Assembly: GCF_001463705.1 (NCBI RefSeq)
Contig: NZ_BBWH01000040.1
Span: 1 to 64,000, forward strand
From: Aureimonas sp. AU12
Lineage (GTDB): Bacteria; Pseudomonadota; Alphaproteobacteria; Rhizobiales; Rhizobiaceae
Reading direction: 5' to 3'
Length of the DNA stretch: 64,000 bases
The translations under genes were made by a program, and so were the position numbers. Shown one piece after another: positions 51,051 to 59,544 of this stretch (positions are counted from its first letter, which is position 1; each line of letters opens with the position of its first letter). Below the pieces are notes generated by a model that made no database searches, was not told the origin of the DNA, and worked only from the letters and a program-made list of their open reading frames with translations.

Positions 51051-51816
51051 ACCCGATCCGATCCTCGAGTCCGATCTCGTCGCCTTCGTCGACGACCAGT
51101 TGACGCCGGAGCGCCGCGTCGCCGTCGCCGCCCATCTCGCCGCGCGTCCCGACGAGGCGGCGCGGGTGATGGCCGATCTCGGCCACCGCGATGGCCTGCG
51201 CCTCGCGCTCGGTGGTTCGCCCTTTCTCGGACGCGCCGCGACGGCGCAGGCGGCGCGCCGCCTGGACGGCCGGCTTCGCCGACGCCCGGTCCTGCGCCGC
51301 GTCCGCCATGCGGCGGCGCTCGCCTCGCTCATCGCGATCGGCTGGTTCGCCCATGCCGAGATCGGCCCGCTCGGCATTCGCCAGAGCGTCGCCTCCGCGC
51401 CCGCCCCGGCCTTCGTCGAGGAGGCGCTCGCCGCCCATCGCACGGCGGAAGTTCGCGCCGGGATGACCTCGCAGCCCGAGGTCGCCCGCTTCGACCCGAC
51501 GGAGATCCTCGCGGCCACCGCCATCGCCATGCCGGCGCTGCCGGATGACTGGCAGGTGCGCGACGTGCAGATCTTCCCCTCGCCCTTCGGCCCGAGCGTC
51601 GAGATGGCGGTGGAGACCGGCGATTTCGGTGCGCTGTCGCTCTTTGCCGTGCGGCCCGGCCGCTTCGACGTGACGGCACCGGGCGTCACCGCCACGGGCG
51701 GCGCCACCGCCGCCTACTGGCAGATCGGCGACGTCGCCTATGCGCTCATCACGGAGGGCGCGGAGCGCCGCGACCTCGAACGCACGGCCGAGACGCTGGC
51801 CCGCTCGCTCTATTAA
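51040..51816 (+). CDS. Membrane-anchored anti-sigma factor
   Basis: The 258-residue protein starts with a zinc-less anti-sigma-like domain (SDLVAFVDDQLTPERRVAVAAHLA), then one membrane helix (about 90-106, AAALASLIAIGWFAHA) and a periplasmic part (about 110-258). Overlap with the sigma gene by 11 bases supports a coupled sigma/anti-sigma pair. The periplasmic region would sense the signal, which is unknown. Confidence 0.85.
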   Translation: MSLEPDPILESDLVAFVDDQLTPERRVAVAAHLAARPDEAARVMADLGHRDGLRLALGGSPFLGRAATAQAARRLDGRLRRRPVLRRVRHAAALASLIAIGWFAHAEIGPLGIRQSVASAPAPAFVEEALAAHRTAEVRAGMTSQPEVARFDPTEILAATAIAMPALPDDWQVRDVQIFPSPFGPSVEMAVETGDFGALSLFAVRPGRFDVTAPGVTATGGATAAYWQIGDVAYALITEGAERRDLERTAETLARSLY

Positions 51817-51877
51817 GGCGACCGGCTTTCCCGTTCGCCTCGTCTCTCCCAACCCCACACGAGATGGAGTTATCCAG

Positions 51878-52594
51878 ATGAACACACCGCACCAGGGCTG
51901 GGGCGTTCGCGCCGCACCGGTCGACGGCGCCCTCTTCGACGAGGGCCTGCGCCAGCACATGCTGCGCGTCTTCAACTACATGGGCCTCGGCCTCGTGGTC
52001 ACGGGCCTCGTCGCCTTCGTGGTCGGCACGACGCCGGCGCTCTACGTGCCGATCTTCTCCTCGCCGCTCAAGTGGGTGGTGATGCTGGCGCCGCTCGCCT
52101 TCGTGCTGGTCTTCTCGTTCAAGATCCAGACGATGTCGGCCGGCGCCGCACAGATGGCGTTCTGGGCGTTCTGCGCGGTCATGGGCCTGTCGCTCGCCTC
52201 GGTGTTCCTCGTCTTCACGGGCACGAGCATCGCCAACACGTTCTTCATCGCCGCCGCGATGTTCGGCGCCACCAGCCTCTACGGCTACACGACGAAGCGC
52301 GATCTCACGAAGATGGGCTCGCTCCTGATCATGGGCCTCATCGGCGTCGTGATCGCCTCGATCGCCAACATCTTCATCGGCTCCTCGGCGCTGCAGTTCG
52401 CCGTCTCGGTGATCGGCATCATCGTCTTCGTCGGCCTGACCGCCTGGGACACGCAGACGATCAAGGAACAGTATGCCGAGAACTTCACGGCCGAGTCGCG
52501 CCAGAAGATGGCCGTGTTCGGGGCGTTCTCGCTGTTCCTGAACTTCGTCAACATCTTCCAGCTTCTCCTGAACTTCACGGGCGAGCGCGAGTAG
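51878..52594 (+). CDS. Bax inhibitor-1 (BI-1/YccA) family membrane protein
   Basis: The 238-residue protein has seven membrane segments and BI-1 features: LRQHMLRVFNYMGLGLVVTG at the start, GATSLYGYTTKRDLTKMGSL, and a C-terminal DTQTIKEQYAE followed by ALSLFLNFVNIFQ-like AFSLFLNFVNIFQLLL. Bacterial relatives are proton-sensitive calcium leak channels or regulators of FtsH. GATGGAG lies before the ATG. It follows the anti-sigma gene by 61 bp. Confidence 0.94.
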   Translation: MNTPHQGWGVRAAPVDGALFDEGLRQHMLRVFNYMGLGLVVTGLVAFVVGTTPALYVPIFSSPLKWVVMLAPLAFVLVFSFKIQTMSAGAAQMAFWAFCAVMGLSLASVFLVFTGTSIANTFFIAAAMFGATSLYGYTTKRDLTKMGSLLIMGLIGVVIASIANIFIGSSALQFAVSVIGIIVFVGLTAWDTQTIKEQYAENFTAESRQKMAVFGAFSLFLNFVNIFQLLLNFTGERE

Positions 52595-52647
52595 CGACGG
52601 GCTTCGGCCCGCACCAGCGATCCCCCATCAGAAAAAGAGATCCGGCA

Positions 52648-53319
52648 ATGGATACGAACGACCGACAGGCCATCGAAGGCCTCTTCACCAAGCTCGATAC
52701 GGTCGAGCGCCAGGGCGCGCAGCGTGACCCGGACGCCGAGCGCTTCATCTCGGACCGCGTGCGCCAGCAGCCCGGCGCGCCCTACTTCATGGCGCAGACC
52801 ATCGTGATGCAGGAAATGGCGCTGGAGAACCAGCAGCGCGAGATCGAGGCCCTGCGCGAGCAGGCCTCCCGGCCGCAGGCGTTCTCGGGCGGCGGCGGGT
52901 TCCTCTCGCGCATGTTCGGCGGCGACACGCCCGCCGCTCGTCCGGCCGCTCCGTCGTCGGCGCCCTACGGCACGGCGGCAGCGACGAGCGGTGCGGCCGC
53001 GGGCGGCGCCTGGGGCGCGCGCCCCGGTCAGCCTTCGGCCCATGGCCAGCCCGGCGGGATGCCGATGGGCGGCGCGGGCGGCATGATGGGCGGTCGTGGC
53101 GGCGGCGGCGGTTTCCTCGCCGGCGCGGCGCAGACGGCGATGGGCGTCGCGGGCGGCGTCCTCCTCGGCAACGCGCTGGGCTCGATGTTCGCGGGCGACG
53201 CGCAGGCGGCGGAAGCACCGGCCGAGACCCCGGCCGAGGAAGGCGGGATCGAGGAGACGGCGGCCGAGGACGAAGGCGGCGGCTTCTTCGATGGCGGCGG
53301 GTTCGACGAGGAGATCTGA
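52648..53319 (+). CDS. DUF2076 family protein
   Basis: The 223-residue protein begins with the DUF2076 helical domain (RQAIEGLFTKLDTVERQGAQ, DAERFISDRVRQQPGAPYFMAQTIVMQE). It continues with a Gly/Ala/Pro-rich linker, a hydrophobic glycine-zipper-like segment (GVAGGVLLGNALGSMF) and an acidic tail. The family role is unknown; it is thought to be periplasmic or membrane associated. It starts 53 bp after the BI-1 gene. Confidence 0.9.
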   Translation: MDTNDRQAIEGLFTKLDTVERQGAQRDPDAERFISDRVRQQPGAPYFMAQTIVMQEMALENQQREIEALREQASRPQAFSGGGGFLSRMFGGDTPAARPAAPSSAPYGTAAATSGAAAGGAWGARPGQPSAHGQPGGMPMGGAGGMMGGRGGGGGFLAGAAQTAMGVAGGVLLGNALGSMFAGDAQAAEAPAETPAEEGGIEETAAEDEGGGFFDGGGFDEEI

Positions 53320-53339
53320 CCTCCGACTGAACGCTTGCG

Positions 53340-53375
53340 AACGGCGGCGGCGACCCCAGCGGTGGCCGCCGTTTT
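53340..53375 (+). terminator. Rho-independent terminator after the DUF2076 gene
   Basis: AACGGCGGC pairs with GCCGCCGTT, with an inner ACC/GGT pair and a TTTTCGTT run at the end. It closes the sigma/anti-sigma/BI-1/DUF2076 block. Confidence 0.75.
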
Positions 53376-53706
53376 CGTTGGTGCATGGCAACGATGTGTT
53401 GCCTGTCTCACGCGAGGGTCGCGAAAATCATCGAACCCCCGGCGAAACCGCTAGGGCCAACACTCGTGATGCGACGCGAACGCGTTTCATCGACGGGGTG
53501 CCATAGCGGCATGCGAACGATGATCCGGCCGCAAAGGCCTCGGACGATTTTCGGACTCCTTGGTCGATGCGACGGGCTGCTGTGTCTGCGCCGCTCCAAG
53601 CGGGATCGCCGGCCGGTGCTCCATCGCAGGTCACGCAAAACCGCCGCCGGCAATTGCGAGCGGCGGCGATCATGCGGGAAATCTCAGATCGACGAGGCCA
53701 GTCCCG
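53376..53706. other. 331-bp intergenic region, no gene seen
   Basis: Third-position GC bias is lost in every frame here and the translations are Arg/Ser/Pro-rich. No ribosome-binding site or family motif is visible, and no repeat was noticed. Confidence 0.5.
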
Positions 53707-53895
53707 TCAATGACGGGTGCCCGGTGCCGTCTCACGATTTTCAGGGCTGTCGTGAGACGGACGGCCGTTCAGGGCCTGTGTCCAGCCCTCCATCCACTCG
53801 GTTCGAAGGGTCGAACCCGTGGGATATTCGCAGCCCGATTTCGGGACGTTGTGCTCGAAGGCCAGTTTGCCTTGCTGGAATGCGTCGGTTGCCAT
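53707..53895 (-). CDS. Ribosome modulation factor (Rmf)-like small protein
   Basis: The 62-residue product begins MATDAFQQGKLAFEHN and has the pattern CEYPTGSTLRTEWMEGWTQA, which resembles the CPY...W..GW..A core of Rmf, a factor that dimerises ribosomes in stationary phase. GAAGGAG precedes the ATG at 53895. The upstream region carries a GGAAC-N16-CGTT promoter, which fits induction by general stress. Confidence 0.7.
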   Translation of the reverse strand: MATDAFQQGKLAFEHNVPKSGCEYPTGSTLRTEWMEGWTQALNGRPSHDSPENRETAPGTRH

Positions 53896-53927
53896 GATGC
53901 GGCTCCTTCCTCGTTTCCTCCAATGAA

Positions 53928-53952
53928 AACGAGAAAGCGCAGCAGCCGTTCC
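53928..53952 (-). promoter_or_regulatory. EcfG-type general stress promoter for the Rmf-like gene
   Basis: On the minus strand GGAAC (53952-53948) is separated by 16 bases from CGTT (53931-53928), 32 bases before the Rmf-like ATG. This matches the alphaproteobacterial EcfG consensus GGAAC-N16/17-CGTT at all nine positions. Confidence 0.65.
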
Positions 53953-54046
53953 TTCGAACGCCGCGCCGCGCCGTGTTGCGGTGCCGAACGAAACCTCGGC
54001 CACCAGTCTCGCTGGCCGTCGGACGCCCGCGAGCCGGCCCTTTGAA

Positions 54047-54313
54047 TTAGATGCGAAGACCCGTCCCGAGGCCCATCGAGGCGAGCATCACGGCGGCGTC
54101 GGGCTCCATGTCGGGAACGGGAACGCCGAGGCCGTCGCGCACCGCGATGACGGCAATCTCCGCGTCGTCGGTATCGGCCACGTCGAAGATCAGGGTGTCG
54201 CTTTCGCCATAGGCGGCAAGCTGCGCCTCGCGAACGTAGGACCGCGCCTCGCGGACCCGGCGAAAGGCACGAAACTCGCGGGCATCGCCGCCATCGATTC
54301 TCACGACGAACAT
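54047..54313 (-). CDS. Hypothetical small acidic protein
   Basis: The 88-residue protein begins MFVVRIDGGDAREFRAFRRV and has a regular alternation of beta and helix (DTLIFDVADTDDAEIAVIAV). GGAGG lies seven bases before the ATG. No family is recognised. It stands between the Rmf-like gene and a 297-bp gap. Confidence 0.7.
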   Translation of the reverse strand: MFVVRIDGGDAREFRAFRRVREARSYVREAQLAAYGESDTLIFDVADTDDAEIAVIAVRDGLGVPVPDMEPDAAVMLASMGLGTGLRI

Positions 54314-54553
54314 TTCTTAGGCCTCCGTTCGAATTGTGGAAAAGTTAAGCATGCGTTCGTGACGTTGCCAAGACATCCCGTCCGTGAATCGCTTCGGGCG
54401 CTCGCGTCCGCCCGACCTCCCTTCCACCAGTCGATCCGCTCCGACGCCGCAGCGCGCGTGTCGGCCGGATCTCATGGGGCGCTCCACGGACAGCGCATGA
54501 GCCGGGCTGGACGCTTCGCAGGCCTTCGGCGGTCCACCCCGACCACGAGAAAA

Positions 54554-54575
54554 GGCGGGCCGCTGGCGGCCCGCC
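54554..54575 (-). terminator. Terminator of the PepSY/collagen-like gene
   Basis: GGCGGGCC and GGCCCGCC pair around a six-base loop; read on the minus strand the stem is followed by TTTTCTC. It lies 36 bases beyond the stop of the gene at 54611. The remaining part of the 297-bp gap up to 54314 shows nothing else. Confidence 0.75.
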
Positions 54576-54610
54576 TTCCCTTCTCAAGACCCGAACGGTT
54601 GACGCCGAGT

Positions 54611-55615
54611 TCAGCTGTCGAAACGCTCCTTGCGCAGCGTGCCGTCGAGATTGATCTCGACCCGCACCGACTGGCCGGCCGCGGTTTTGGCATCGGCCTC
54701 GACATGATTCTTGCGAACGTCGAAGTCGCCGCCATAGGTGTAGCCGAGTTTCTCGATCGCGGCCTTCGCCGCCTCCTCGCTCATCGGCGCCCGATAGGGC
54801 TCGCGCTCGGTGACCGCATTGTCCTCGCCGACCTTGACGAGCCAGACCGCGCCGGCCGCGTCCTTCGCGGTGAACTCGGCATGATGCTTCAGCGTGTCGA
54901 CCAGCTGCACGTCGGCGTAGCCGGCATCGGTCAACGTCTTGGCCGCGGCGTCCTTGTCGACGCCGCCCGAGAACCAGCCGTTCCAGCCGCCGCGATCCTC
55001 GGCGCGCTCGCCGTCGGGGCCGGAGCCGCGCTCCTCGTCGCCGCGCGGGCCATGGTGACGGCCGGGACCGCCGGGGCCGCGCTCACCATCCGGGCCACGC
55101 TCGGCCCGGGGACCGCGCTCGCCGTCCGGACCATCGCGACCGGGACCGCGCGGCCCATCACGACCGGGGCCGTCGCGGCCGGGACCATCCATGTCGCGCA
55201 GCGCCACGCGCTCGGTGCCGGCCACGGTCAGCGCCATGGCGCGAACCTCGGAGCGGCCGTAGCGGCCCTCGACCGAGACCTGATCGCCGACCTTCACGAG
55301 CGCCTCGCGATCGCCCTGCGGACCGGTCGTCACCAGCGTGCGGCCGGTGGCGTCCTCGAGCACGAAGCGGTTGCCGAAGACCTCGGCGACGCGGCCCTCG
55401 AGGCGGATGGCGTTCATGTCGCGCAGCTGGTTCACGGTCACGGTTTCCAGTTGGGGGGCGCCGGCCGGGCCCGGCTGGGCCGCAATGGCGGTGGGCGCCG
55501 GAGCCGGCGCCGCGGCGGGTGCCTGGGCGAAGGCGAAGGCTGAGGAGAGAAGCAGCGGGGCCATGAGGGAGGCCGCCATCAGGCGACGCTTCGTGGAAGT
55601 CTTGGGGGTCGTCAT
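54611..55615 (-). CDS. Exported protein with OB-like, collagen-like and PepSY domains
   Basis: The 334-residue product has a signal peptide (LMAASLMAPLLLSSAFAFAQA) and an Ala/Pro linker. An OB-fold-like domain follows (about 55-135, NAIRLEGRVAEVFGNRFVLED), then a Gly-x-x-rich stretch (about 142-210, with repeats such as GPGRDGPGRDG). Two PepSY-like modules (about 220-330, EEAAKAAIEKLGY, LDGTLRKERF) end it. Proteins with PepSY domains near two-component systems often sense or bind metals or peptides at the envelope. It is divergent from the OmpR-type system at 55866. Confidence 0.82.
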   Translation of the reverse strand: MTTPKTSTKRRLMAASLMAPLLLSSAFAFAQAPAAAPAPAPTAIAAQPGPAGAPQLETVTVNQLRDMNAIRLEGRVAEVFGNRFVLEDATGRTLVTTGPQGDREALVKVGDQVSVEGRYGRSEVRAMALTVAGTERVALRDMDGPGRDGPGRDGPRGPGRDGPDGERGPRAERGPDGERGPGGPGRHHGPRGDEERGSGPDGERAEDRGGWNGWFSGGVDKDAAAKTLTDAGYADVQLVDTLKHHAEFTAKDAAGAVWLVKVGEDNAVTEREPYRAPMSEEAAKAAIEKLGYTYGGDFDVRKNHVEADAKTAAGQSVRVEINLDGTLRKERFDS

Positions 55616-55668
55616 CGCAATGGTGTCCTTGTCGTTTGCGTTGGTGACCGGACTTCTAGCGGACCCTC

Positions 55669-55708
55669 CAGAACCTCTCCTGAACGAGGCGGTTCAGGTT
55701 GAGTTCAG
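55669..55708. promoter_or_regulatory. Four-half-site operator for the adjacent OmpR-type regulator
   Basis: CAGAAC-N5-CTGAAC (55669-55685) is followed by GTTCAG-N5-GTTCAG (55692-55708), two direct repeats in inverted orientation with 11-bp steps. OmpR/PhoB-family dimers bind direct repeats one helical turn apart. The site is between the PepSY gene (start 55615) and the regulator (start 55866), so it probably controls one or both. Confidence 0.65.
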
Positions 55709-55865
55709 GCGCCGGGCCTAGGTCCGCCGGGCAGGACGCGCGCCTGATCTCGTCCGGCCGTGGCGGATGACCGGACGTCGAGACAACGGCCCGCGTCCGC
55801 CTTGGCAGAGCGCACCCCAGCGCCACCTTTCGTCCTCGCCCGCCTCACCGAAAGCGAAAACCTCC

Positions 55866-56537
55866 ATGCGCGTACTCCTCGTCGAAGACGACACCGCCCT
55901 TGCCGGCGAGATCGCGCAGGCGCTGCGGGCCGAGCATTTCGCCGTGGACCGTGCCGCCGACGGCGAGGACGGGCTGCATCTCGGCGACACCGAACTCTTC
56001 GACGCCGCCGTCCTCGATCTCGGCCTGCCCAAGCTCGGCGGCATCCAGGTGCTGAAGGGCTGGCGCGCGGCAGGGCGCAACATGCCCGTCCTCATCCTCA
56101 CCGCGCGCGACGGCTGGAGCGACAAGGTCGAGGGCTTCAAGGCCGGCGCGGACGACTATCTCGTCAAGCCCTTCCGGGTGGAGGAGCTGGTGATGCGGCT
56201 GCGCGCGCTCGTGCGTCGCTCCCGCGGCCACGGCGACGCCCACATCGTCTGCGGGCCCATCCGCTTCGACGCGCAGGTCGGCACGTTCGAGCGCGACGGC
56301 CTGCCGCTGAAGCTCACCGCGCTCGAATGGCGGGTGCTGTCCTGCCTGATGCTGCGCAAGGAGATCGTGGTGCCCCGCGCCGATCTCATCGAGCGCGTCT
56401 ACGAGGGCGACGCCGACGTCGACAGCAACTCGATCGAGGTCATCATCGCGCGGCTGCGCCGCAAGATCGGCCACGCCATGATCGAGACCTCGCGGGGCCT
56501 CGGCTATCGGCTGACAGCCGAGGGCACACCGCGATGA
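55866..56537 (+). CDS. OmpR/QseB-family response regulator
   Basis: The 223-residue protein has a receiver domain (MRVLLVEDD, phosphorylated D51 in VLDLGLPKLGG, K101 in YLVKPF) and a winged-helix DNA-binding domain (ALEWRVLSCLML, SIEVIIARLRRKIG, SRGLGYRL). Its stop overlaps the kinase start as ATGA. It most likely binds the repeats at 55669-55708. A purine stretch before the ATG is weak. Confidence 0.95.
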   Translation: MRVLLVEDDTALAGEIAQALRAEHFAVDRAADGEDGLHLGDTELFDAAVLDLGLPKLGGIQVLKGWRAAGRNMPVLILTARDGWSDKVEGFKAGADDYLVKPFRVEELVMRLRALVRRSRGHGDAHIVCGPIRFDAQVGTFERDGLPLKLTALEWRVLSCLMLRKEIVVPRADLIERVYEGDADVDSNSIEVIIARLRRKIGHAMIETSRGLGYRLTAEGTPR

Positions 56538-58057
56538 CCCGCCCCGCCCCGCCGACAGTGCCCCCATCCGATGGGCCGTCACCCCATGTTCCGCCGCCGC
56601 GCCTGCGCTTTCGCTCGCTGCGCGCCCGGCTCGTCCTGTCGGCCGCCTTGTTCGTGCTCGCCGCCATCGTCGTCACCGGCCTCGTCATCGGCACCTTGCT
56701 CGAGCGGTTCGTGCGCGGCGAGGTGACGAGCCGCCTCGACCTGCAGGTGGCCACGATCGCCGGCGTCCTCGCCGCGCCGCCCCTTCCCCCGGGGGCGCGC
56801 CCGATGAACGAGCGGCGCCGCGGCGGCCGGTTCGACGAGGCCGAGACACGCGGCGACGACCGGCGGGCCCCGCGCGAGCGCCGGCGCGACACGCCGCCCT
56901 GGCTCGCCGGCCTCGGCGATCTCGACGGGCCGCCCTTCGACCGGCGGCGCTCGGGCTGGTACTGGCAGGTGGAGCGCGACGGCACCGTCCTCGCCGCGTC
57001 GCGCTCGCTAAGCGAGGGGACCCTGAGCGCGATCGAGGATCCGCCCGAAGAGGGTCCACCGCATGCGCTCGGCACCGCCACCGGCCCTTCGGGCGAGCCG
57101 CTGGTGACGCGCAGCGCGAGCGTGCCGATCCGCGGCGGCGAGGCGCGCGTTCTCGTCAGCGCGCCGCGCGCCGCCATCTCCGATCCGTTGCGCGACGCGA
57201 CCCTCACCGTCGCCGGAACGCTGGCGCTGCTCGGCGCCGCGCTCGTTGCGGCGATCGTCGTGCAGGTGCGCTTCGGCCTTCTGCCGATCGAGCACCTGCG
57301 CCGCTCGCTGGCGAGCGTTCGCAGCGGCCGGACCGAGCGGATCGAGGGCCCGCAACCGGCCGAACTCGCGCCGCTCGCCGACGAATTGAACGCCTTGATC
57401 GAACAGGATGCCGCGACGCTGCGCCAGGCCCGGCTCCACGTCGCCAATCTCGCGCATGGGCTGAAGACGCCGCTCGCCACCCTCTCCGCGGCGGCCGAGC
57501 GGATGCCGGACGCCGCCACGCGCACCGAGCTTCTGGGCCTCACCGGCCTGATGGACCGGCGCGTGCGCCATCACCTGCGCCGTGCCCGCTCCGCGGCGCT
57601 CGGCGGCCCGGCCCGCCAGCGCACGGATCTCGCCGCCCATGCCGGGGATCTCGCCGCGATGCTCGCCAAGTTCCACGGCGGCGCGGGGCTGGCGATCGCG
57701 ACGGGTCTGGCGCCCGGCCTCGTCGTCGCGGTGGACCCGGAGGATCTCGACGAGATGCTCGGCAATCTCCTCGACAATGCCTGCCGCCATGCGAAAGGCC
57801 GCGTCGTCATCGAGACGCGGCGCGAGGGGCGCGAGGCGCGGGCCGAAATCCGGGACGACGGCGCCGGCCTCTCCCCCGCAGAGATCGAGGCCGTGCTGCA
57901 GCCGGGCCGGCGGCTGGACGAGACCACGGCGGGGCACGGCTTCGGCCTGCCGATCACGGCCGAGATCGTGGAGCTCTACGGCGGCCGGCTGGTGCTCGGG
58001 CGGGCCACGGAGGGCGGGCTGTCGGCGGTGTTGACGCTGCCGATGCCGGCGGAGTGA
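56534..58057 (+). CDS. Two-component sensor histidine kinase
   Basis: The 507-residue kinase has two membrane helices (about 31-53 and 223-245) with a periplasmic sensor between them that is rich in Arg, Pro and Asp. The phosphorylated H308 lies in LAHGLKTPLATLSA, the N box in LLDNACRHAKG and G boxes in DDGAGLSP and GHGFGLPI. The HGLKTPL box places it with PhoQ-like kinases. Its partner is the regulator at 55866. The signal may involve metals or cationic peptides, by analogy only. Confidence 0.94.
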   Translation: MTRPAPPTVPPSDGPSPHVPPPRLRFRSLRARLVLSAALFVLAAIVVTGLVIGTLLERFVRGEVTSRLDLQVATIAGVLAAPPLPPGARPMNERRRGGRFDEAETRGDDRRAPRERRRDTPPWLAGLGDLDGPPFDRRRSGWYWQVERDGTVLAASRSLSEGTLSAIEDPPEEGPPHALGTATGPSGEPLVTRSASVPIRGGEARVLVSAPRAAISDPLRDATLTVAGTLALLGAALVAAIVVQVRFGLLPIEHLRRSLASVRSGRTERIEGPQPAELAPLADELNALIEQDAATLRQARLHVANLAHGLKTPLATLSAAAERMPDAATRTELLGLTGLMDRRVRHHLRRARSAALGGPARQRTDLAAHAGDLAAMLAKFHGGAGLAIATGLAPGLVVAVDPEDLDEMLGNLLDNACRHAKGRVVIETRREGREARAEIRDDGAGLSPAEIEAVLQPGRRLDETTAGHGFGLPITAEIVELYGGRLVLGRATEGGLSAVLTLPMPAE

Positions 58058-58092
58058 GAGGACGTGGCGGGCTTTGGATAGGTCGGCCTCCA

Positions 58093-58156
58093 CCAAAGCT
58101 GGCGCTTTGGCTGCGGCTTTCAGCTGAACCCGTCGCCTAGCGACGAATTCAGCTGA
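58093..58156. terminator. Tandem hairpins between the kinase and anion transporter genes
   Basis: A seven-base stem (CCAAAGC/GCTTTGG, 58093-58110) is followed by a 17-base stem with two mismatches (TCAGCTGAA...TTCAGCTGA, 58120-58156) around a CTA loop. The second overlaps the last bases of the transporter gene. Together they should stop both converging transcripts. Confidence 0.7.
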
Positions 58157-59510
58157 GGAACCACGCGCCGAAGGCGAGGGTGAGGAGGGTGACGGGCGCG
58201 CCCACCGCGAAATAGGTCCAGAAGCCGATCTGGATGTTGCTCGCGGCCGCGCGCTCGGCGACGATGAGGTTGGCGACGGAGCCGAGCAGCGTGAAGTTGC
58301 CGGCCAGCGTCGAGGCCATCGCGACCGTGATCCAGGCCTTGGTGGGATCGGCCAGCACCTCGACGAAGGGCCGCAGGATCAGCACCGCCGGCACGTTCGA
58401 GACGATGTTCGACAGGACGGCCGTGACGCCGGTCAGCACCCAGACGTCGTCGAGGCTGAAGGACGAGACGCGCCGGATGATGTCGGGCGTCAGCACCGTG
58501 TGCTCGATCGCGGCGACCACGACGAAGAGCCCGGCGAACATGATGAGCAGCGCCCCGTCGATTTCGGCATAAACCCGCGAGGGCTTCACCCGGCGCGTCA
58601 GCATCAAGAGGCCGCCGCAGATGATCGCGACCTTGGCCACCGGCTGGCCGAGAAAGAACAGGACGATCATGCCGAGCGTCAGAAGCGTCGCCTTGATCGC
58701 CAGCGGCTTGTTGACATGGGCCTTCAGCCGCACGTCGGGCAGCGTCGTCTTCGTCAGGAATTCCGAGCGGTAGGCGATGCCGACGATCACGACGATGATC
58801 GCGAGGCCGACGATCGCGACCGGCGTCAGCGAGGCAGCGAACGAGCCGTAGGGAATGCCCGACACCGTGCCGATGATCATGTTCTGCGGATTGCCGGTGA
58901 TCGTCGCGGTGGAGCCGACATTGGCGGCGAGCGCGACGCCGAGGAGGTAGGGAACGGGATTGCGATCGAGCGCCTTCGTCAGCTCGATCACCAGCGGCGT
59001 CATCACGAGGCAGATCGCGTCGTTGACGAGAAAGGCCGAGAGCACCCCCGTCGCCAGGACCACGGCGACGAGCACCACGGCGGGCGAATGGGCCTTCGAC
59101 ACCGCATAGGCGTTGACGAGGCGGAAGACGCCGGAAATGCGCAGGTTCGCCACCACGATCATCATGCCGAGCAGCAGCGCGATCGTGTCGAGGTCGATGG
59201 CGGCGAAGGCCTCCTCCATCGTCATCGCGCCGACGCCGACCATCAGGCCGGCGCCGAGCAGCGCCGCCCCGGCGCGGTCGAGACGGGTGCCCGGCAGCTT
59301 GCCGATGGCGATCACCGCATAGGTCGCGATGAAGATCACGACGGCGGCGTCCGTGCTCCACGGGGTCACCGCGAGAACGCTCGTGATCGGTTCGCGGAAG
59401 ACCAGGCCGAGCGCGGCGAGGAGCACGAGCGGCACGGCGACGGCGAGGATCGCACCGAGGGAAGGACCGCGGCGGGGCAAGGCCGAAGCGGGTGTAGAGG
59501 GCTCGGTCAT
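58149..59510 (-). CDS. ArsB/NhaD-type (SLC13-like) anion or ion transporter
   Basis: The 453-residue membrane protein has about eleven helices and the ArsB/NhaD superfamily motifs FLVNDAICLVMTPLVIEL, GSTATITGNPQNMIIG and SNIVSNVPAVLILRP, where two inverted halves carry the transport site. Members move arsenite, sodium/protons or dicarboxylates; the substrate is not evident. It follows the MFS gene on the same strand after 34 bp. Confidence 0.88.
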   Translation of the reverse strand: MTEPSTPASALPRRGPSLGAILAVAVPLVLLAALGLVFREPITSVLAVTPWSTDAAVVIFIATYAVIAIGKLPGTRLDRAGAALLGAGLMVGVGAMTMEEAFAAIDLDTIALLLGMMIVVANLRISGVFRLVNAYAVSKAHSPAVVLVAVVLATGVLSAFLVNDAICLVMTPLVIELTKALDRNPVPYLLGVALAANVGSTATITGNPQNMIIGTVSGIPYGSFAASLTPVAIVGLAIIVVIVGIAYRSEFLTKTTLPDVRLKAHVNKPLAIKATLLTLGMIVLFFLGQPVAKVAIICGGLLMLTRRVKPSRVYAEIDGALLIMFAGLFVVVAAIEHTVLTPDIIRRVSSFSLDDVWVLTGVTAVLSNIVSNVPAVLILRPFVEVLADPTKAWITVAMASTLAGNFTLLGSVANLIVAERAAASNIQIGFWTYFAVGAPVTLLTLAFGAWFLS

Positions 59511-59544
59511 GATGGTCGATGTCCCGCTCAAGGTCTCGAAGGCT

